From Smithellaceae bacterium (GTDB lineage Bacteria > Desulfobacterota > Syntrophia > Syntrophales > Smithellaceae): 6,024 nt of DNA. Shown in pieces: positions 4,934 to 6,024 of this stretch (the first letter of the stretch is position 1; every line of letters starts with the position of its first letter). The DNA lies in assembly GCA_028701435.1 (NCBI GenBank), contig JAQVQT010000114.1, forward strand, positions 1 through 6,024, written 5' to 3'. The notes below the pieces were generated by a model. The model saw only the letters and a list, made by a program, of their open reading frames with translations, was not told the DNA's origin and searched no databases. The translations under genes and the position numbers were made by a program.

Positions 4934-6024
4934 ATGTGTCGTTTATTTGCCGTAACATCCAATAATCCGCTATCGCCGATGATGGCCATCAACGCACTGA
5001 ATGTCATGAAAGAGGGACATGACGGCTCCGGCGTAGGGTTGTTCATGACGGACCTGGGCGGCGAGTTCGAAAAATTCAAAAACGAGCCGATCCTGTCCGG
5101 CATCTTTTCCAATGAAGGAATCAAAGCCCTGGACCGCTTCATGATCGATCAGGATTTCATGGTCAAATACAAACTGTCCTTCCGTCCGGCAAAAACGGCG
5201 CCTTCGGGAACACCAAAAAGGGACAACTACGTCATTCGGGTTTATGAATATCCGGCCGAATGGGAAAACCTGAGCCGGGAGGAAATCGATTACCGTCTGA
5301 TGATGGTTCAGCTTCAGCTTCGGCGGATGGGCGAAAAAGATCAGTCCATGCTGATCTTCAGCTTCTGGCCGGATGTGATCATCCTCAAGGAAGTGGGGGA
5401 CCCGCTGGCGGTCGCCGAGTATCTGGGTCTGGACCGCAAGGATCTCACCGCCCGAATGATCCTGAGCCAGGGACGCCAGAACACCAACTACTCCATCGAT
5501 ATTTACGCCTGTCATCCGTTTTTCATCCAGGGCATGGCGACAATGACCAACGGCGAGAACACCGCATTTGTGCCGATCCGGGAATTTCTGATGTCGCGCA
5601 ATTTTCCCGGCTACACCGGCTACCAGTCGGACTCGGAGGTATTTACGCACATCCTGCATTATATGCGCAACAAACTCGGGCTGGGCATGGAAATGTACAA
5701 GCACATCATCACGCCGCTTCGGGACGAGGAGCTGGCGCGTCATCCCGACGGGCGGACGCTGAGAAACCTGAAGCAGAGCTGCCGGCCGCTGATCATCGAC
5801 GGACCCAACTGCGTCATCGGCTGTCTGCCGGACAAGTCGATGTTCATGGTGCAGGATTCCAAGAAACTTCGCCCCGGCGTGGTGGGCGGCCGCCCCGGCA
5901 TTTTCGCGTTTTCCTCGGAAATGTGCGGTCTGGACGCCACCATTCCGGAGCGCGACATCAATCTGGATGATCAGCCGATGCGATATGAAACCGTTCTGGT
6001 CCGCCGCGAGCGGCAGGAGATAGA
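4934..6024 (+). CDS. Class II glutamine amidotransferase, GlxB-type glutamate synthase subunit, 3'-truncated
   Basis: The frame is open to the window end, giving 363 complete codons. It begins MCRLFAVTSN, so removal of Met exposes Cys2, the N-terminal nucleophile that releases ammonia from glutamine in class II (Ntn) amidotransferases. Further family marks are GHDGSGVGL (28-36), TNGENTAF (205-212, matching the HNGEINT type motif) and GYQSDSEVF (229-237), then a GP...VQDSKKLRPGVVG segment (290-318) typical of the end of the domain. No synthase or FMN domain follows within view. This fits the split glutamate synthase, where amidotransferase, FMN synthase and GXGXG parts are separate genes, possibly next downstream. 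AAGGAG (4923-4928) is 5 bases before the ATG, and a sigma54 promoter precedes it, so induction under nitrogen limitation is likely. Members are about this long, so little is probably missing. A different amidotransferase-linked enzyme cannot be excluded. Confidence 0.87.
   Translation, partial: MCRLFAVTSNNPLSPMMAINALNVMKEGHDGSGVGLFMTDLGGEFEKFKNEPILSGIFSNEGIKALDRFMIDQDFMVKYKLSFRPAKTAPSGTPKRDNYVIRVYEYPAEWENLSREEIDYRLMMVQLQLRRMGEKDQSMLIFSFWPDVIILKEVGDPLAVAEYLGLDRKDLTARMILSQGRQNTNYSIDIYACHPFFIQGMATMTNGENTAFVPIREFLMSRNFPGYTGYQSDSEVFTHILHYMRNKLGLGMEMYKHIITPLRDEELARHPDGRTLRNLKQSCRPLIIDGPNCVIGCLPDKSMFMVQDSKKLRPGVVGGRPGIFAFSSEMCGLDATIPERDINLDDQPMRYETVLVRRERQEI

Noticed and set aside
5260..5970. Long open frame on the + strand inside the amidotransferase gene
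   Set aside because: It is in another frame of the gene that begins MCRLF at 4934, its translation is rich in Gly, Arg, His and Ser without any domain, and it has no proper start region.

Overview
This window looks like a nitrogen-control locus of a Gram-negative anaerobe, most likely a Desulfobacterota (deltaproteobacterial) lineage such as the Syntrophus/Smithella group. That placement is inference. It rests on an outer-membrane porin with a signal peptide, a NifA-type sigma54 activator, sigma54 promoters, two PII paralogues, and a stand-alone glutamine-amidotransferase subunit of the split glutamate synthase type. All genes are on the + strand.

Layout. (1) Positions 1-2257 hold a tight run of the 3' part of an AmtB ammonium channel gene, a GlnK-like PII gene whose ribosome binding site overlaps the amtB stop, and an outer-membrane beta-barrel (TorF/Gcw_chp-like) porin gene. 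(2) Positions 2258-2910 hold a near-perfect sigma54 promoter (2368-2383), a complete tRNA-Gln(CUG) gene (2467-2540) and, 28 bases further on, a second PII gene with a strongly altered T-loop. (3) Positions 2911-4637 hold a weaker sigma54-like element and a NifA-family GAF/AAA+/Fis-type activator. (4) Positions 4638-4933 are an AT-rich gap with a degenerate dispersed repeat, an 11-bp-arm inverted repeat placed like an activator site, and a strong sigma54 promoter. (5) Positions 4934-6024 hold a class II glutamine amidotransferase (GlxB/GltB amidotransferase-domain type), cut by the window end.

How the parts fit. AmtB imports ammonium and GlnK would gate it. The NifA-like protein probably opens the sigma54 promoters under nitrogen limitation. 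One promoter drives the amidotransferase subunit for glutamate synthesis. Another appears to drive tRNA-Gln together with the second PII protein. The most unusual point is the tRNA-Gln gene placed between a consensus sigma54 promoter and a PII gene, which would put glutamine tRNA supply under nitrogen control. A TATAAT box directly before the tRNA suggests a second, constitutive promoter.

Limits. I saw no insertion sequence, CRISPR array or convincing rho-independent terminator. Promoter and family calls are by eye, without alignments.
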